A stretch of 64,000 nucleotides of DNA from Antilocapra americana (taxonomy: Eukaryota > Chordata > Mammalia > Artiodactyla > Antilocapridae). Numbering within the stretch: the stretch's first letter is position 1; every line of letters starts with the position of its first letter. Both the position numbers and the translations under genes were made by a program. The stretch lies in NCBI GenBank assembly GCA_007570785.1, contig ML664175.1, positions 11,075,441 to 11,139,440 on the forward strand, in the 5' to 3' direction. Below are positions 33,500 to 45,952 of the stretch, piece after piece. The notes under the pieces are model-generated. The model was not told the origin of the DNA and did not search any database. It worked only from the letters and a program-made list of their open reading frames with translations.

Positions 33500-33770
33500 T
33501 TTTAGAAAGCTTTGAATGCTATAGCCAGCAGTTTGGGCTTTATTTTGTATGCAGAGATAGGGATGGACGTTTCGAGTGGAAGAGAAACACAATCTGGAGT
33601 GGATTTATGGAAAGGATGGTGGCAGCAACTTTTAACGTGCATCAGAGAAGGTGACATTGTTAAGTGGGAAGGCACTGGCGCTCAAGTCATCCTGACAGTA
33701 CAGATGAGGACAAGAATAGAGGCTGCAGCTGGGAGTCAGGAGAGGGGCTCCAAAGACACGCTTTGAGATT
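33500..33770 (+). repeat. Possible ancient LINE fragment (L2/L3 type)
   Basis: 'gctttgaatgctatagccag', 'cagtttgggctttattttgt', 'ggtggcagcaacttttaac' and 'gctgcagctgggagtcagga' resemble an old mammalian CR1-clade repeat body. Two overlapping plus frames (84 and 138 codons, 33512-34080) cross it and are not supported as coding. Confidence 0.35.
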
Positions 33771-35021
33771 CAACCTAGAGCTGTCTTTCTGCACTACTTG
33801 TCTGGTTTTGTTTTCAAACTTAAAAGTTTATTTTAAAAATAAGGCTTACTTCTCCCTTTGGAATTCTGAAGTTTCACATGTCTATGAAAAAATTACTTGG
33901 GTTTCAGGAATTTACTTTGGAAGCTTAAGGCTGTCAATCAATTTAGAAACTATGCCTGGAGTCCTGGTGACTCTCAGCACTGCCCACCCTGGAAGCAGTG
34001 CTAAGAAGGTCCCAGTGCCTGAGATGTTAGAAAACCACACTTTACGAAAGGAAGATTTAAATGTCTTCCACCCTAAATAAATTCCTTTTGTCTATTTCAG
34101 ACCATACGGAAATGATGTAGTGAGGGTAAATTAAAAAATCTAACTGAAAACACCCTTTCTGGAATGAGAAGATTAAGCTCTATCTTCAGCTAGTCTTATC
34201 ATACTCTGGAGGTGAACCTGTAAAGAGGGATCCTCAGCAGCTCACAGGGGGCAGAGTTCCATTCTGGCGAGCTATGTGTAAGCTAGTTAAATGGAATTTG
34301 GCCCTGATCTAACTCCCACCACCAGACAGGGCAGAGCCACATCTGTATTTATTTATAGGTCCAAAAGATACATGCAAGGGAAGAGGTGGGCAGGGCTTTC
34401 TACTTCACACCTTGTTGGGAATATTCCCTGATAATGGGTGGGCATGAACAAAGAGTGATGTACAGCCAAGTGCTTTGCTTGGTTTTGCCCCATTAGCTCA
34501 AAATGTTTACTGAGGCCCAAGTACCAGAGACTTCTCAAAATAAGGGATTTATTATTTTGGCATATGGAAAATTTGCCTTGGTTTTGAGGAAGAGAAGCGT
34601 TTAAATTTCATCCATGACTTCACACAAGGGCAACATACTTGATGCAAAGTTGTAATATGGTTCTTACAACAGAGCCTGACTCTAAAGACATCGTAACTGT
34701 CTCAACAGCTTTGTTTCTCTGAAGCCATTGAGTGTACTAGGTCATTTCCTTTCTTTTGTTTTCAAGGACGATTCTGGTGGTTTCAGTTTCTTTGTTGTAC
34801 AATGGTAGGGCTACAAACTGCTGCTGGGTCACCAGCCCTTTCTACAGAACCAATCTTTTCATAGTAGGATTAATGCTTCAGCAGACAGATGCTCCAGACT
34901 TGAAGAGGACCTAGACATGAGAAGCCAGCAGGAGCACGGGCAGGGCACACTGCAGCACCTTGCAGGGCTTGGAAGTCCTCAGGGTTGGTGGTGTGTGACA
35001 GTGCATTTATCTTGGTAAAAG
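33771..35021. other. Unassigned DNA, no gene seen
   Basis: No gene or repeat recognised over 1.2 kb. The 138-codon frame that begins at 33664 ends here at 34080 without a domain. Confidence 0.3.
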
Positions 35022-35200
35022 CAAGGATCCTCAACAAGAGTCAATTTTGTCCTAGGGGACATTTGACAATGCCTGGAGGTTATTTTTGATTGCCAAGACT
35101 GGTATTGAGGGATGTGTTACTGGTATCTAGAGGTTAGAGGCTGGGGATTCTGCTAAACCCCCTCAATTCATAGGGCAACTCCCACAACAAGGAGGTATAC
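35022..35200 (+). mobile_element. MER20-like hAT-Charlie fossil
   Basis: 'gatcctcaacaagagtcaat' then 'ggggacatttgacaatgcct', 'ggtatctagaggttagaggc', 'ggggattctgctaaaccccc' and 'gggcaactcccacaacaagg' follow MER20 in order. Both termini are eroded. Confidence 0.72.
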
Positions 35201-35959
35201 CATCCTACATGCTAGTGGTACACTGTGGAGAGACACTGGTATAAAATATCTAGGTATCTGTTGATTAAAGGGAAAGAATGTCATTAGTCCTGAGGGTCCC
35301 CTAACCATTGCACCAAATTCTGAAGGATGCCCTATCTGAACAAACTGATGATCCATGTGGCAAGAAGGCAACTGACATCTGGAAGGGTGAGGAGTCTTTC
35401 AAGAATGCCTTCTTCCCTGTACAGGGGAATGCATGTTTAACCAACCTCATGTGTCACTATAGTCAACATGTGTTACTCTTTGCCTGTCCAGTGTCCTTTC
35501 TCTTTTCCACCTGGGGAGAGCATCTTGATTTTCCTTGAGCAGTGACCATCCCCTTAGCTGAGGGTGAATATGGAGCCCTAATCACAGCCTCTCAGAATCT
35601 TTACCCCAGAAGGAACAACATCAGGATGGTAAATGACTGAGCCAACCTATTCCTGAAGACATGGTCCTTATGATGCAGTCCCTAGACAGCTAATTTTCCT
35701 ATGTCTTTCCAATTAATTTGTTTCACCCAGCAAGATCAGGACACAAACTAAGAATGAAAATGCCCCCCCCATTCACCATTCTGAGCACCTGGATGATGTC
35801 ATGAATTGGAATCATATCCAACTTGTGAGCAGCTTCATGACAGGTGTCACGTGCTAGATTTATGGAGATGGATTGCAAATTCTCCAGCCCAGTGTGATCT
35901 GTGATGCTGAGCTCGTTAGTACCCTAGGAAGAGCAATAATCACTTGATGCAAGTTACCA
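35201..35959. other. Unassigned DNA, no gene seen
   Basis: No gene. C9 run at about 35762-35770. The stretch ends at the BovB junction. Confidence 0.3.
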
Positions 35960-37035
35960 GTTACTACACGAAAGCCTTTGACTGTGTGGATCACAACAAA
36001 CTGGAAAATTCTTCAAGAATGGGAATACCAGGTCACATTACCTGCCTCCTGAGAAATCTGTATGCAGGTCAAGAAGTAACAAAACTGGACACGGAACAAC
36101 AGACTGGTTCCAATTGGAAAAGGAGTATGTCATGGGTGTATCTTATTACCTTATTTAACTTCTGTGCAGAGTACATCATCTGAAATGCCAGACTGGATGA
36201 GGCACAAGATGGAATCAAGATTGCCGGGAGAAATATCAATAACCTCAGGTATGTAGATAACACCACCCTTATGGCAGAAAGTGAAGAGGAACTAAAGAGC
36301 CTCTTTAGTTCAACCACGAAGGTGAAAGAGGAAGGAGAGTGAAAACCTGGTTTAAAACATAACCTTCAAAAAACTAAAATTATGGTATTGATCCTGTCAC
36401 TTCATGGCAAATAGATGGGGAGAAATGGAAACAATGAAAGTCTTTATTTTCTTGGATTCCAAAATCACTGTGGATGGTGTCTGCAGTCATGAAATTAAAA
36501 GATGCTTGCTCCTTGGAAGAAAAACTATGACAAACCTAGACAGCATATTAAAAATCAGAGACATCATTTTGCTGACGAAGGTCCATCTACTCAAAGATAT
36601 GGTTTTTCCAGTGGTCGTGTATGAATGTGAGAGTTGAACCATAAAGAAGGCAGAGAGCACCAAAGAATAGATGCTCTCAAACTATGGTTCTGGAGAAGAC
36701 GCTTAAGAATCTCTAGGACAGCAAGGAGATTAAACCAGTCAATCCTAAAGGAAATCAACCCTGATTATTCATTGGAAGGTCTGATGCTGAAGCTGACCCT
36801 CCAATACTCTGGCCACCTGATGGGAAGAACTGACTCATTGGAAAAGACCCTGATGCTGAGAAAGACTGAGGGTAGGAGGAGAATGGGGTGGCAGAGGATG
36901 AGATTGTTGGATGGCATCAACAACTCAATGGACATGAGTTTGAGCAGACTCCTGGAGACAGTGAAGGGCAAGGAAGCCTGGAGTGCTGCAGTTCTCAGGG
37001 TCACAGAGTCAGACATGACTGAGGCACTGAACAAG
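35960..37035 (+). mobile_element. BovB LINE, 5' truncated, 1.1 kb
   Basis: Begins 'aagcctttgactgtgtggat' (RT 'KAFDCVDHNKL') and reaches the BovB 3' end near 'gtcagacatgactgaggcac'. Catalytic block reads 'RYVDNTT'. There is an 8-12 base insertion near 36305-36318, and the consensus Arg codon is CAA (36661-36663). Open pieces at 35944-36183, 36404-36637 and 36634-37095 are successive fragments in different frames. Confidence 0.93.
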
Positions 37036-37382
37036 GACAGCAAAACCAGTGTATCACCTGAAGCACCTGACCCTCGGAGCAGGCTGACCCACTAAAAAGA
37101 CATCTGTGTGGAGATCACGGGTTCAGAAAAATAAGCCCTGCAAAGCACAAAAGGAACTGAGAAGCGCAGTCTGAAATACCTTAGACCCCTTCCTTCTTGT
37201 TTACTAAACAATCATTTTAAGTAACTAAGGGAAATGATTATCTGTGGAGGATAATATTAATGCTATGAGTTGCATGTTTGATACTTAGAGATACTTTACA
37301 GTGAACTCTCCAAAAGTGAACGAAAATATCATGAAATCTCTTCAAACAATTTTTTACTATGTAGTATTTGTCTTTTATTTAT
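37036..37382. other. Unassigned DNA, no gene seen
   Basis: Short unassigned interval between BovB and CHR-1, A/T-rich toward the right. Confidence 0.3.
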
Positions 37383-37624
37383 TAAAAAAATCCTTTTGGC
37401 ACATTTATTCATTTATTTATGGCTACTCTGGGTCCTTGTTGCTGCATGTGGGCTTTTTTTCTGGTTGTGGCAAGCAGGGGCTACTCTTTGTTGCAGTGCA
37501 TGGGCTTCTCACTGTGGTGGCTTCTCTTGTTGTGGAACATGGGCTCTAGGCACAGGGGCTTTAGTAGTTGTGGCACATGGACTTAGATGTCCTGGGGAAT
37601 GTTACCACTGAGACACCAGGGGAG
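37383..37624 (-). mobile_element. CHR-1-type SINE, antisense
   Basis: The plus strand begins with an A/T tail and then reads 'ggctactctgggtccttgtt', 'gtggcaagcaggggctactc', 'gggcttctcactgtggtggc', 'ggctctaggcacaggggct' and 'tgagacaccaggggag', the antisense of the long artiodactyl CHR SINE. Most CpGs have decayed to TG/CA. Overlapping frames of 71-82 codons here are repeat-derived. Confidence 0.8.
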
Positions 37625-37659
37625 CATCTGTCTTTTGTTTTTAACACAAAAAATACTTT

Positions 37660-37985
37660 TTCTGTGAAACATGTGAAAGCAGATCCCCTCTTTCCTTCCT
37701 CCTTCTCCTTATCCATTCCCTGGAAGCATAACCACAGTGAAGAGGCTGGTATATAATATACTATATATCATCCCAGACAGCTTTTCCTGCCTATGCAAAC
37801 ACAGAGTTTGTTGTTTCCCTTGTGCATCATAAAATCAGGATCACACTATACATATTTTTCAGCACTTTTTTTCTCACATATATCCTGGACATCCTTCTAT
37901 GTCAATACATATAAATCTTACTTTATTACTTTTGTTTGTACTTTATCAGCACATGACTGGTTAATTTCTGAATCACTCATAAAAG
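37660..37985 (-). mobile_element. Ancient L1 3'-region fragment, antisense
   Basis: 'ggaagcataaccacagtgaa', 'catcccagacagcttttcct', 'caggatcacactatacatat' and 'cctggacatccttctatgtc' follow an old L1 3' region in antisense, similar to those at 2700 and 15950. Confidence 0.45.
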
Positions 37986-38789
37986 CTGATTAGAACTAAT
38001 GGTGATTCCAGGACCACCTTTGGCTAATCTATGTTTTCCTTCTAGGTGAAGATCTCCTGGCTTGCTGCCTATGATATATCATTACTGCTGTTACGAAAGA
38101 GCAAAAATATGCTTCGACTATTTCCTTCAACCATCAAACCTTCAGGGCAGGAGGAAAGACCCGGATGAACTGCTCAGCAGAGAAAGGCAGAATGTCCTGG
38201 AAATGCATTCCCAGGCCAAACGAGAACCAGCAAAAATAAAGCAGCCAATTTCTCCCACACATCCCCTCCCCCAAACCTGCAATCAGCAATAATTTTAGAG
38301 AAATAAAGCAAATGGATCGCTACATTCCTACACGTTTATTACACTTGACTATTCTTTGCAGGAGCTACTCAGGACCAAATGTTTGGAAAGGAAGTTGGCT
38401 GGCCACAGTGCCTTTTTTTTTTTTAAGTTATTCTGCTGCAGCTGCAAAATACAAAAAGAAAAATCTAATACCCTCCCCTCCCCAACCAAATACCTTTTTT
38501 GGAAAATTCTTCCAGTTTTTTTTGAGAAGTTCCTGTATATTTACACATTTGTACTTACACATGCTGAATCTCTTGATAATCTGCCAAGGCCTTTAAATAT
38601 TTTTTTTAAGAATTGAAAAATGTATTGTCTCACAAATGAGTAGTTTCTCTGAGTCAAGATTTAACTGCTGGATTTCTTGGCTTCTCTGTAGCCCTAACTG
38701 AGCTCCAAAGACAGCTTGTTTTCTTAGGGGTTAGTCCCTTGTGGGTCACCAGGCAACAGTAATATTGATCATGACAAAGTGCTTTCCAC
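37986..38789. other. Unassigned DNA, no gene seen
   Basis: No gene or repeat recognised. A T12 run at about 38411-38422 and other T/A runs explain overlapping frames of 86 and 94 codons. Confidence 0.3.
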
Positions 38790-39220
38790 AATCTGCCTCA
38801 GTTTTATGTCCTGCACAAGAAACTTTGGCCTTCCCTTCAGTTTTTATCATTGCTGGCCTCTATCCGAGAAAATAGTAGCGAGCATCATATTACAGGGTAA
38901 TTTATTCTGCTCTCCTAGCATGGCACTGCCAACTCTTGGGTCCTTCCAAATCTGCCTCTCTGTCCTCTGGCCTCATCTAACACACTCAGAGAGTACTGGG
39001 CCATCATCACTTCCATCATCACAGTATCGGACCTTCTCCATCTGAAATGCCCTTCAGTTTCTCCCCTGCTATCTGGCAAAGTCATCCGTGTCCTTCCAGG
39101 CCCAGGTCAAAGGCCATCTTCTAACTTCACTTCTCCCTCTTGCCCTCCATAGGAAGATGAAACCTCTGCAGTTAGATGACATATTGTTCGAACTCCTACC
39201 ACATGAACAGTATAATTTAT
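38790..39220 (+). mobile_element. Possible L2 LINE 3'-region
   Basis: 'cacaatctgcctcagtttta', 'catctgaaatgcccttcagt', 'ggcaaagtcatccgtgtcct' and 'cccaggtcaaaggccatctt' resemble an L2 3' region in sense. Decayed. Confidence 0.35.
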
Positions 39221-39329
39221 CATTATTATCAATAATATTACTACCACTATAATAAAACAACAACAACCAGTTTTAAGTTCACTAGCTACCAGAAACTGAC
39301 CTAAGGTCTTCAATGAGGTCATTTAAATC

Positions 39330-39460
39330 TTTTGACTTTTGTCCCATTTTACAGAGGAAGAAATGATTGTTCAAAGACATTAAGTTGCCCAAATGCACAC
39401 ACCAAGCAAATGACAAAGCCAAGCCTCTGCCAGTCTTGAGTCCAGAACCTGTGGTCTGTA
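39330..39460 (-). mobile_element. MIR SINE, antisense fragment
   Basis: 'cccattttacagaggaagaa', 'aagacattaagttgcccaaa' and 'ccagaacctgtggtctgt' are diagnostic of antisense MIR. Confidence 0.55.
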
Positions 39461-39904
39461 CCCCTGGGCCAGGCAGTACATTCATGCCTGACACCTTCTC
39501 GTTGTTGGGATGGGAGCTTTCAGAGAAGTTCCATTTCATCTGCATTAGTGTTTGTTGTTCCAGGTATAGCAGGCCCTCAAACACTCCAGCGCTTTTCTGT
39601 TCAAGTGGATTTTCTTCCAGATATTGAAGACTGATGAGCCAACAGGTTCAGGATGCTTTTTCACAGGTGGGCTGAAACCTCTGACACTGCCAGCTGCCCT
39701 TGGGCACAGACGTGTGTGTATGTGTGGGGGGGACATGCAATGGGGAGGAGAAAGGCCACTGTATTAGGTGCAGCCACATAGGGACAGAAATAAGCTTGAA
39801 GACACACAAAAGTGGGGTGATAATTAAGGCAAGTCTCTCAACAACTGAGCATCTACCATGAGTTGGTCTCCTGATTTTTTTTTTTTTTTTAACATTCCTT
39901 CCCA
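39461..39904. other. Unassigned DNA with T14 run
   Basis: No gene. A T14 run lies at 39877-39890 and a short GT-rich stretch at about 39713-39726. Confidence 0.35.
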
Positions 39905-40020
39905 TTCAGTCTTCTGTTTCCCATCTTCAAATAGAAAATGGAAATTCAGAGGGGGCTAACTTGTCCAAAGTTACATTACTAGTAAGTGGTCAAAATCCCT
40001 ATCCAGGCAAAATTCCTACC
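39905..40020 (-). mobile_element. MIR SINE, antisense fragment
   Basis: 'cccatcttcaaatagaaaat', 'ggctaacttgtccaaagtta' and 'ttactagtaagtggtcaaaa' match the central antisense MIR order. Confidence 0.45.
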
Positions 40021-42499
40021 ACTGGGATAAAGTATGTTCATTTTAGTCTGAGGTCTAACACCACTGTACTGTCACTTCCTGGGGTGACAACTCTAAGTAC
40101 AATGCTGCGTCTCACAGAGAAAGAGAGCATCAGCAATATTTACTATAACACTTAGCAGTGGGTGGGGAGGGAATGCCTTGTTCTGCCTTGGGGTTGCCTC
40201 TGAATTTTACCTAGCACACTTAACCAGCAAGGAACATGCTCTACAGTTGTAGCCAGTTCTCCATGGGACACTGGGAGCCTATGGTTGAACGCTGTGGCTA
40301 TGCTCGGCAAATGGTGACCAAGGTGGAGAGTAGACTATGTGGAGAATAGGATTTTTTGAAGTACATCCAATCTACGCACCCTTGGATGGGGTATGGGGAA
40401 CCCCCAGGGGTGAGAAGAATGGTTATGTCACCTCTCAGCCTCACCTCCCACAGCTTTGAAGATCTAACTCTCCTCGTGTTTGCAGGACTCACATACCAGG
40501 TGTCTAAATGTTTAAACATTATCAATCAAATCAACAAACTGTTAAAACATGTTCTATCCTCCTACCTGGACACGTCTAACTCTAACATTGTTACAGAAGC
40601 CCAGGCTGGAATTCACAGTTCTTGCACTCTTGGGGTCTTTGCTTGAACAAGGTGGTACAGGGAGAGGTAAGCTTCTCCTACCACAGAAAGCCACGGATGC
40701 ACAGATTCCAACCCATGCATTCAGACTTTTGTCCAGATACCTCAGCAGATAGCTGTCCTGCAGCCATCCTGAGCCTAGATCTCCTCATTTGGGCAGGCCT
40801 TTCTTGGGGGCAGTGACCTGGAATGATGCCTAAATGGGGCTTGTTAGCTCCATGCCCAGTTTGCAGGGGTGAGGTTGGAATGGAGCCAGAGCCAGGCCAC
40901 CCAAAGGAACAGGGTGGGGCTGGGAGTCTCTCTTGTCTGTGTTTACTTTAAATAAATGAATGCTGATTTTTTAAAAAGTTGCATTTGTGAATAGAAGCCA
41001 AGGGCAGATGCCTGGCCTGTCTTGATCAGAATAGCCCGCGAACTCAGGATAGTGTTTAGCACAGAGCAGGTGCCCAATAAATCATGATCGAGTGAACTGC
41101 CATCGTAGAAGCCAAGATGGATTTTAAGTCATTAGTTGTTAGAATCAAATCACTGTGTACTTTGATGTTTTTTGAAGTGAAGTGGGATTGGGGTAGCTAT
41201 GGATTCTTACTCCCTGTGTTGTGGTTCTCTCCTTCCTATTCCCCACTTTTGGATGACTCAAGTTGGTTGATATTGAAAATATCAACAGAAAATAAGTGAT
41301 ATTAAAAATGCCTGCATTCTTTGAAAACATGTGTTGGAAATATTGAGGAAAATTTGCCTCCTTTAGGAAAGTTAACAATTTTGTATTATGTTTGGGTAGA
41401 GAAACTAAATTTCTGCATTAAAGCCTTCCTATGTTCAATCCTTCCTGAGCTGGAAGGAAACAAAAGAATCATGCCTGGACTTCTTCACATGTGTACAGCT
41501 GTCATCATCCCATTGTTCCCTTCAGAGAAGTTTTGAGAACAGTATCTTTCATTTGGGGTTGTTATCTATACTCTTAATCCTGTAATAATAGTTGCCCAGT
41601 TCCACACATGTACAAATGAAATGGAGCCTACCTTACGCTATTCCATTTATGACAGCAATATTTCTTATGTCATGTGTGGAGCTTAATTTTGTCCTGCTGA
41701 GGTTGCCATGACCCAGCCTGTGTGCCTAGAATTGCATTTCCCTTAATGACAAGTTTGATTAGGTTTCAGCAAAACATATGACTAAAACAAGGCAGAGACT
41801 TCCTTTTAGAAGATGCTCTATCGATGAACTTAGTTGTTCACATTTTGAAATCTATTTTCAGGCCAAAATGTCTCTAGTCTTTCCCATTTCCCAGCTTTTA
41901 TCAAGGTTCATGTAAAATAACTGAAGTTTTGTTGAATGACAGCATGGTAATCCAAACCACAAGTTTTGAGAGATAGGGAAAGGTGGTGTGATGTTGTGAT
42001 TTATGTTGAGACGTATTTAGTCTTTGTCTGTTTCTGGTACAGAGCTCTTAAAACCCTTAGAATTTCCTGTGGTGACAGTCTGGGCTTGCAAGTGGTATGT
42101 CTGTGTTGTGGGGATGGGGTGGAATGGTGTGTACAGTCTTGTGGGACTGAAACTTAGCCTGTAGAATCTGATGCTATCTCCAGGTAAATAGTGTCTGAAT
42201 TGAGTTAAATTGTAAGATACCCACCCGTGTTAAAATTGTTGATGGTGGGGGAATATCTCCTCTCCACTCATTGGAGTTAGGTACAGAACCCTAGGTAGAT
42301 GAGTCAAGTAAGGTTAAACAATAAAGTTTCTTTTTTTGACATCAGTTCTGAATATGAAAGAAACTTGAACCTTCTAGGTAAAACAATCCCCTTGCTGAGA
42401 CTGTATTTAACCTCTATATCCAAAACTTTGTTCACATTCTTGTCCTTGTTTCTGTTCCTGAGGGTTGAGGAGTATCAAAGGAAAGGGAGTTTCAAGCTG
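40021..42499. other. Longest unassigned stretch, no gene seen
   Basis: About 2.5 kb without a recognised repeat, except a possible L2/MIR tail at 41040-41090 ('gcacagagcaggtgcccaat'). Frames up to 96 codons have no domain. If a conserved noncoding element is present in this window, this and 17761-19417 are reasonable places for it, but I see no direct sign. Confidence 0.35.
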
Positions 42500-43598
42500 A
42501 ACAGGACTCTGTGGGGCCCTCCCAGGTATAAACCCCTTCCATGTCCTATTTATTTGTAGGTAAAAGGCTTCATTCAGCCTCCTCAACCTTCCAAAGGGCA
42601 GATTCAAACAGTTGAATATCAGGTAAGGGAGGGATGCAGGGACTGCAGAAACAAAGGAGGAGCTGTTAAGAAACAAGAGGCGATAATATACTGTATTGGT
42701 GTTTTTCTATCTGACTTACTTCACTCTGTATAATAGGCTCCAGTTTCATCCACCTCATTAGAACTGATTCAAACGTGTTCTTTTTAATAGCTGAGTTAAT
42801 ATTCCATTGTGTATATGTACCACACATTTCTTATCCATTAGTCTGCCGATGGACATCTAGGTTGCTTCCATGTCCTGGCTGTTACATGTGAGACAGCAAA
42901 AGAGACACAGATGTAAGGAACAGACTTTTGGACTTTGTGGGAGAAGGTGAGGGTGGGATGATTTTGAGAGACTAGCACTGAAACACGTATATTATCATAT
43001 GTGAAACAGATCGCCAGTCCAGGTTCGATGCATGAAGCAGGGTGCTCAGAGCTGGTGCACTGGGATGACCCTGAGAGATGGGATGGGGAGGGAGGGTCAG
43101 GATGGGGAACACATGTACACCCATGGCTGATTCATGTCAATGTATGGAAAAAACTATCACAATATTGCAAAGTAATTAGCATTCAATTAAAAAAATATAG
43201 AAAGAAACAAGGGGTAAGGTCCTGCTTCCTCCTCAAGGGATACTTATAACAATATCTTTGAGTGCTTCTGCAGGAACTCAAAGGCTCCTTCCGAGTTGAA
43301 GATGGTAACTTCAGGCTGAGCACAAGATTCCTGGAGACCACCCTGTTACTTCACCAACCAATCAGAAGAAAGTCTGCACACAGTGGATGATAACAAAGAC
43401 TCTGAACCTCTCCCCAAATGATTCTTCCTTTAAGAACTTTCACGGTCAAGCACGGTCTCTGAAGTTGGTTCTTGGACTTGAGTCCACTTTCCCCAGGTTG
43501 CTAACCTCCTTGTACAAAGCAATCTTTCCTTTCCAATAAACGCTTGTCCCTAGTATTGGCTTTCAGGCAGCAAGCAGCTGAACCAGGTTTAGTAACAA
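42500..43598 (+). mobile_element. Solitary LTR-like element interrupted by L1
   Basis: Left part 42500-42690 and right part 43194-43598 flank an L1. The right part has a CCAAT box (43358-43362), a polyadenylation signal AATAAA (43535-43540) and an end reading 'gtttagtaaca'. It matches a second copy at 46033-46566 in long blocks, for example 'ggtaacttcaggctgagcac' against 'ggtaacttcaggccgagcac'. This layout fits a gamma/ERV1-type endogenous retrovirus LTR. The exact start and family are uncertain, no internal viral genes are visible, and it is noncoding here. Confidence 0.6.
42691..43193 (+). mobile_element. L1 3' end with 5' inversion (twin priming)
   Basis: 42691 to about 42880 is L1 ORF2 3' sequence in antisense ('ctgtattggtgtttttctat' to 'gcttccatgtcctggctg'). 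From about 42884 to 43193 the L1 3' UTR follows in sense ('acagactttt', 'tgcatgaagcagggtgctca', 'ggctgattcatgtcaatgta') and ends in an A-rich tail. This head-inverted structure is the standard twin-priming product. AATATA at 42685-42690 and 43194-43199 is a possible short target repeat. Confidence 0.88.
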
Positions 43599-43759
43599 AA
43601 AGGAGAGGGAAAGAGAAAAGTATAAACAGTGCTGGAGGATGGAAATGAGTTTCACCAGACATTAAATTTCTAGACAAAAGTGAAGGTGGAATAACGCTAA
43701 CGACAGCAGAAAAAAGAAAGTCAGTATCCTAGAACAGTTATAGCAGAGGCTCCTGTACA

Positions 43760-43974
43760 GGTCTGCTCAGCTGCTCAGTTATGTCTGACTCTGCAGCCCC
43801 ATGGACTGTAGCCTGCCAGGATCCTCTGCCCATGAAATTTTCCAGGCAAGAATACTGGAGTGGGGTGCTATTTCCTACTCTAGAGGGTCTTCCCAATCCA
43901 GGGATCGAACCTATGTCTATTGCACCTCCTACATTGGCAGGTCGATTCTTTACCTCTAGCACCACTGGAAACCC
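43760..43974 (-). mobile_element. Bov-tA/BOV-A SINE
   Basis: The plus strand reads 'gctgctcagttatgtctgac', 'caagaatactggagtggggt', 'ccagggatcgaacctatgtc', then a short insertion ('ttgcacctcc') and 'tagcaccactggaaacc'. The B-box CpG is retained. Confidence 0.92.
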
Positions 43975-44889
43975 TCTGTACTGGTAAGGATGGCTTTTGC
44001 CAAGCCTGGCCAAACTGAAAAAATGGTTCCACAGATCAGTACCTGGGTGGTATAATTAGGGAGATACAGGGCTGCCAGTAACAAAGGCCTCATGCTCTAT
44101 CGTCACTCTAAAACTACTGCCCTCCTCCCCTATTGTTCAGAGGGGCTGTCTGGCTTAAGTAGAGAAAATAGTTCTTTAAAGCAAGAACATTCATCTGTGA
44201 GCTCAGCTTGGAGAGAAAGCATGGTTCTTAGTTCTATAAGCAGAGGATAAAGACAAAAAGTAAAGCCATGCCCAGGATGACTGGAAAAGTGTGTGTCTGT
44301 ATCTTGTGTGTGTGTGAAGCACAGGATAACTATCCCCTAGAGGTAAAGGATACTTGAGTATTTTTAGAAAACTCCCCTGTTCAGTTTGCAACATAACTCC
44401 CTTCTGTTTTCCCAAGCTTAAGGAAATGTTCCATGTTTTTGAACCGGAATTTATGTGTTTCTGGAGGAGGGAGGTGATGATGTCAGCCTCAAGTAGCAGT
44501 AAGACAACAACAGGACAGATCAAAGGGAACAGAACTTAGTTATCTTCAGGATATTTGTGAACGCATCACAGCCATAAAAGCAGAGAGGAGTCATAAAATT
44601 ACTCAGAAATTTTAAAAATGCTACCCAAAGTAAATTAAGTTAAAAGCCTAATCTGGATGTGGCTGAAGAAAGAATAATTTGAAAGATAAGGTCGAGAATG
44701 TCTCCTGGAACAGAGTACAAAAATTCTGAGGTGATGTTAGAATGCTAAGGATTCAAGAGAAAACCTTCAACACTTTAAGTAGACGTTTTTTAACGAAAAA
44801 GCAAGAAGTTAAATAAGGAAAGTAAAAAAAAGTTAATATAAAAAGTTCCAGATCAGGAGTACACCCCTCCCCAACACATACACACACAC
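43975..44889. other. Unassigned DNA, no gene seen
   Basis: No gene. A GT-rich patch lies at 44290-44317. The 106-codon antisense frame (44203-44523) has no domain. Confidence 0.3.
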
Positions 44890-45000
44890 ACAATATATAT
44901 TATCATATTGACCACAGTGCAGTGAAACTAGAAATTTTTTTTAAGGGGAAAAAAATAACACTTGAATTGTAAAACTCTATTGCATTAAATAAGATACAAA
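44890..45000 (+). pseudogene. Old L1 ORF2 fragment
   Basis: 'attgaccacagtgcagtgaa' followed by 'actagaaatt' and an A-rich run is the conserved L1 endonuclease-to-linker phrase in sense. Short and decayed. Confidence 0.45.
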
Positions 45001-45333
45001 ATTGAAATTAGACTGAACACTGCAGTAAATGTAAATAAGGCTGGGTCTTGGAATAAGTCAGAAAATACACCCTGCAAGTGTTGAAGAGTAGAAATGGCAG
45101 AGACTCGCTAATAAGTGCTAGTGTGGAGGTGAATGGGGTTGTTTTTAAAGATTTGATATCCTGTAACATCTCAAATATTTGAGGTCTGGAAAAAGTGATG
45201 GTCCATGAAAAGAAAATTTCTTAAACTGGTTTGAGAAGGTATTAAAGGTAGCATTAAATATATTCCCCTCAGTATTCAGACTTAGCCTTAAGACTGTATG
45301 CTTGAAGCCTTTAAGGAATGTACTCAGGTCATT

Positions 45334-45336
<3 letters not shown>
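45001..45336. other. Unassigned DNA, no gene seen
   Basis: No recognised feature before the CA-rich array. Confidence 0.3.
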
Positions 45337-45377
<41 letters not shown>

Positions 45378-45952
45378 ACACACCCCTCTTCTGAAAATAA
45401 ACACCGCCCTGTGGGCGCACACACACACACCCTCTACACACACACACACACACACACACCCTCTGCACACACACACACACTCACACACCCTCTACACACA
45501 CACACACACACNCCCCTCTGCACACACACACACCCTCTACACACACACACACACACACCCCTCTGCACACACACACACCCTCTACACACACACTCTACAC
45601 ACACACACACCCTCTACACACACACACACACCCTCTGCACACACACACACACCCTCTGCACACACACACACACTCTACACACACACACACCCTCTACACA
45701 CACACACACCCTCTACACACACACACACACACCCTCTACACACACACCCTCTACACACACACCCTCTACACACACACACACACACACACACCCTCCACAC
45801 ACACACACCCACACACCCACACCCACCCACACACACACCCACACACACACCCTCTACACACACACACACACACCTGAAAATGAACACCACTCTGTCGGCA
45901 CGCACACACACACACACACTCTACACACACGCACACACACCCTCACCCTCTA

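Noticed and set aside
33664..34080. 138-codon plus-strand frame
   Set aside because: It starts in a probable old LINE fragment and runs into unassigned DNA, with no domain and no supporting splice sites.
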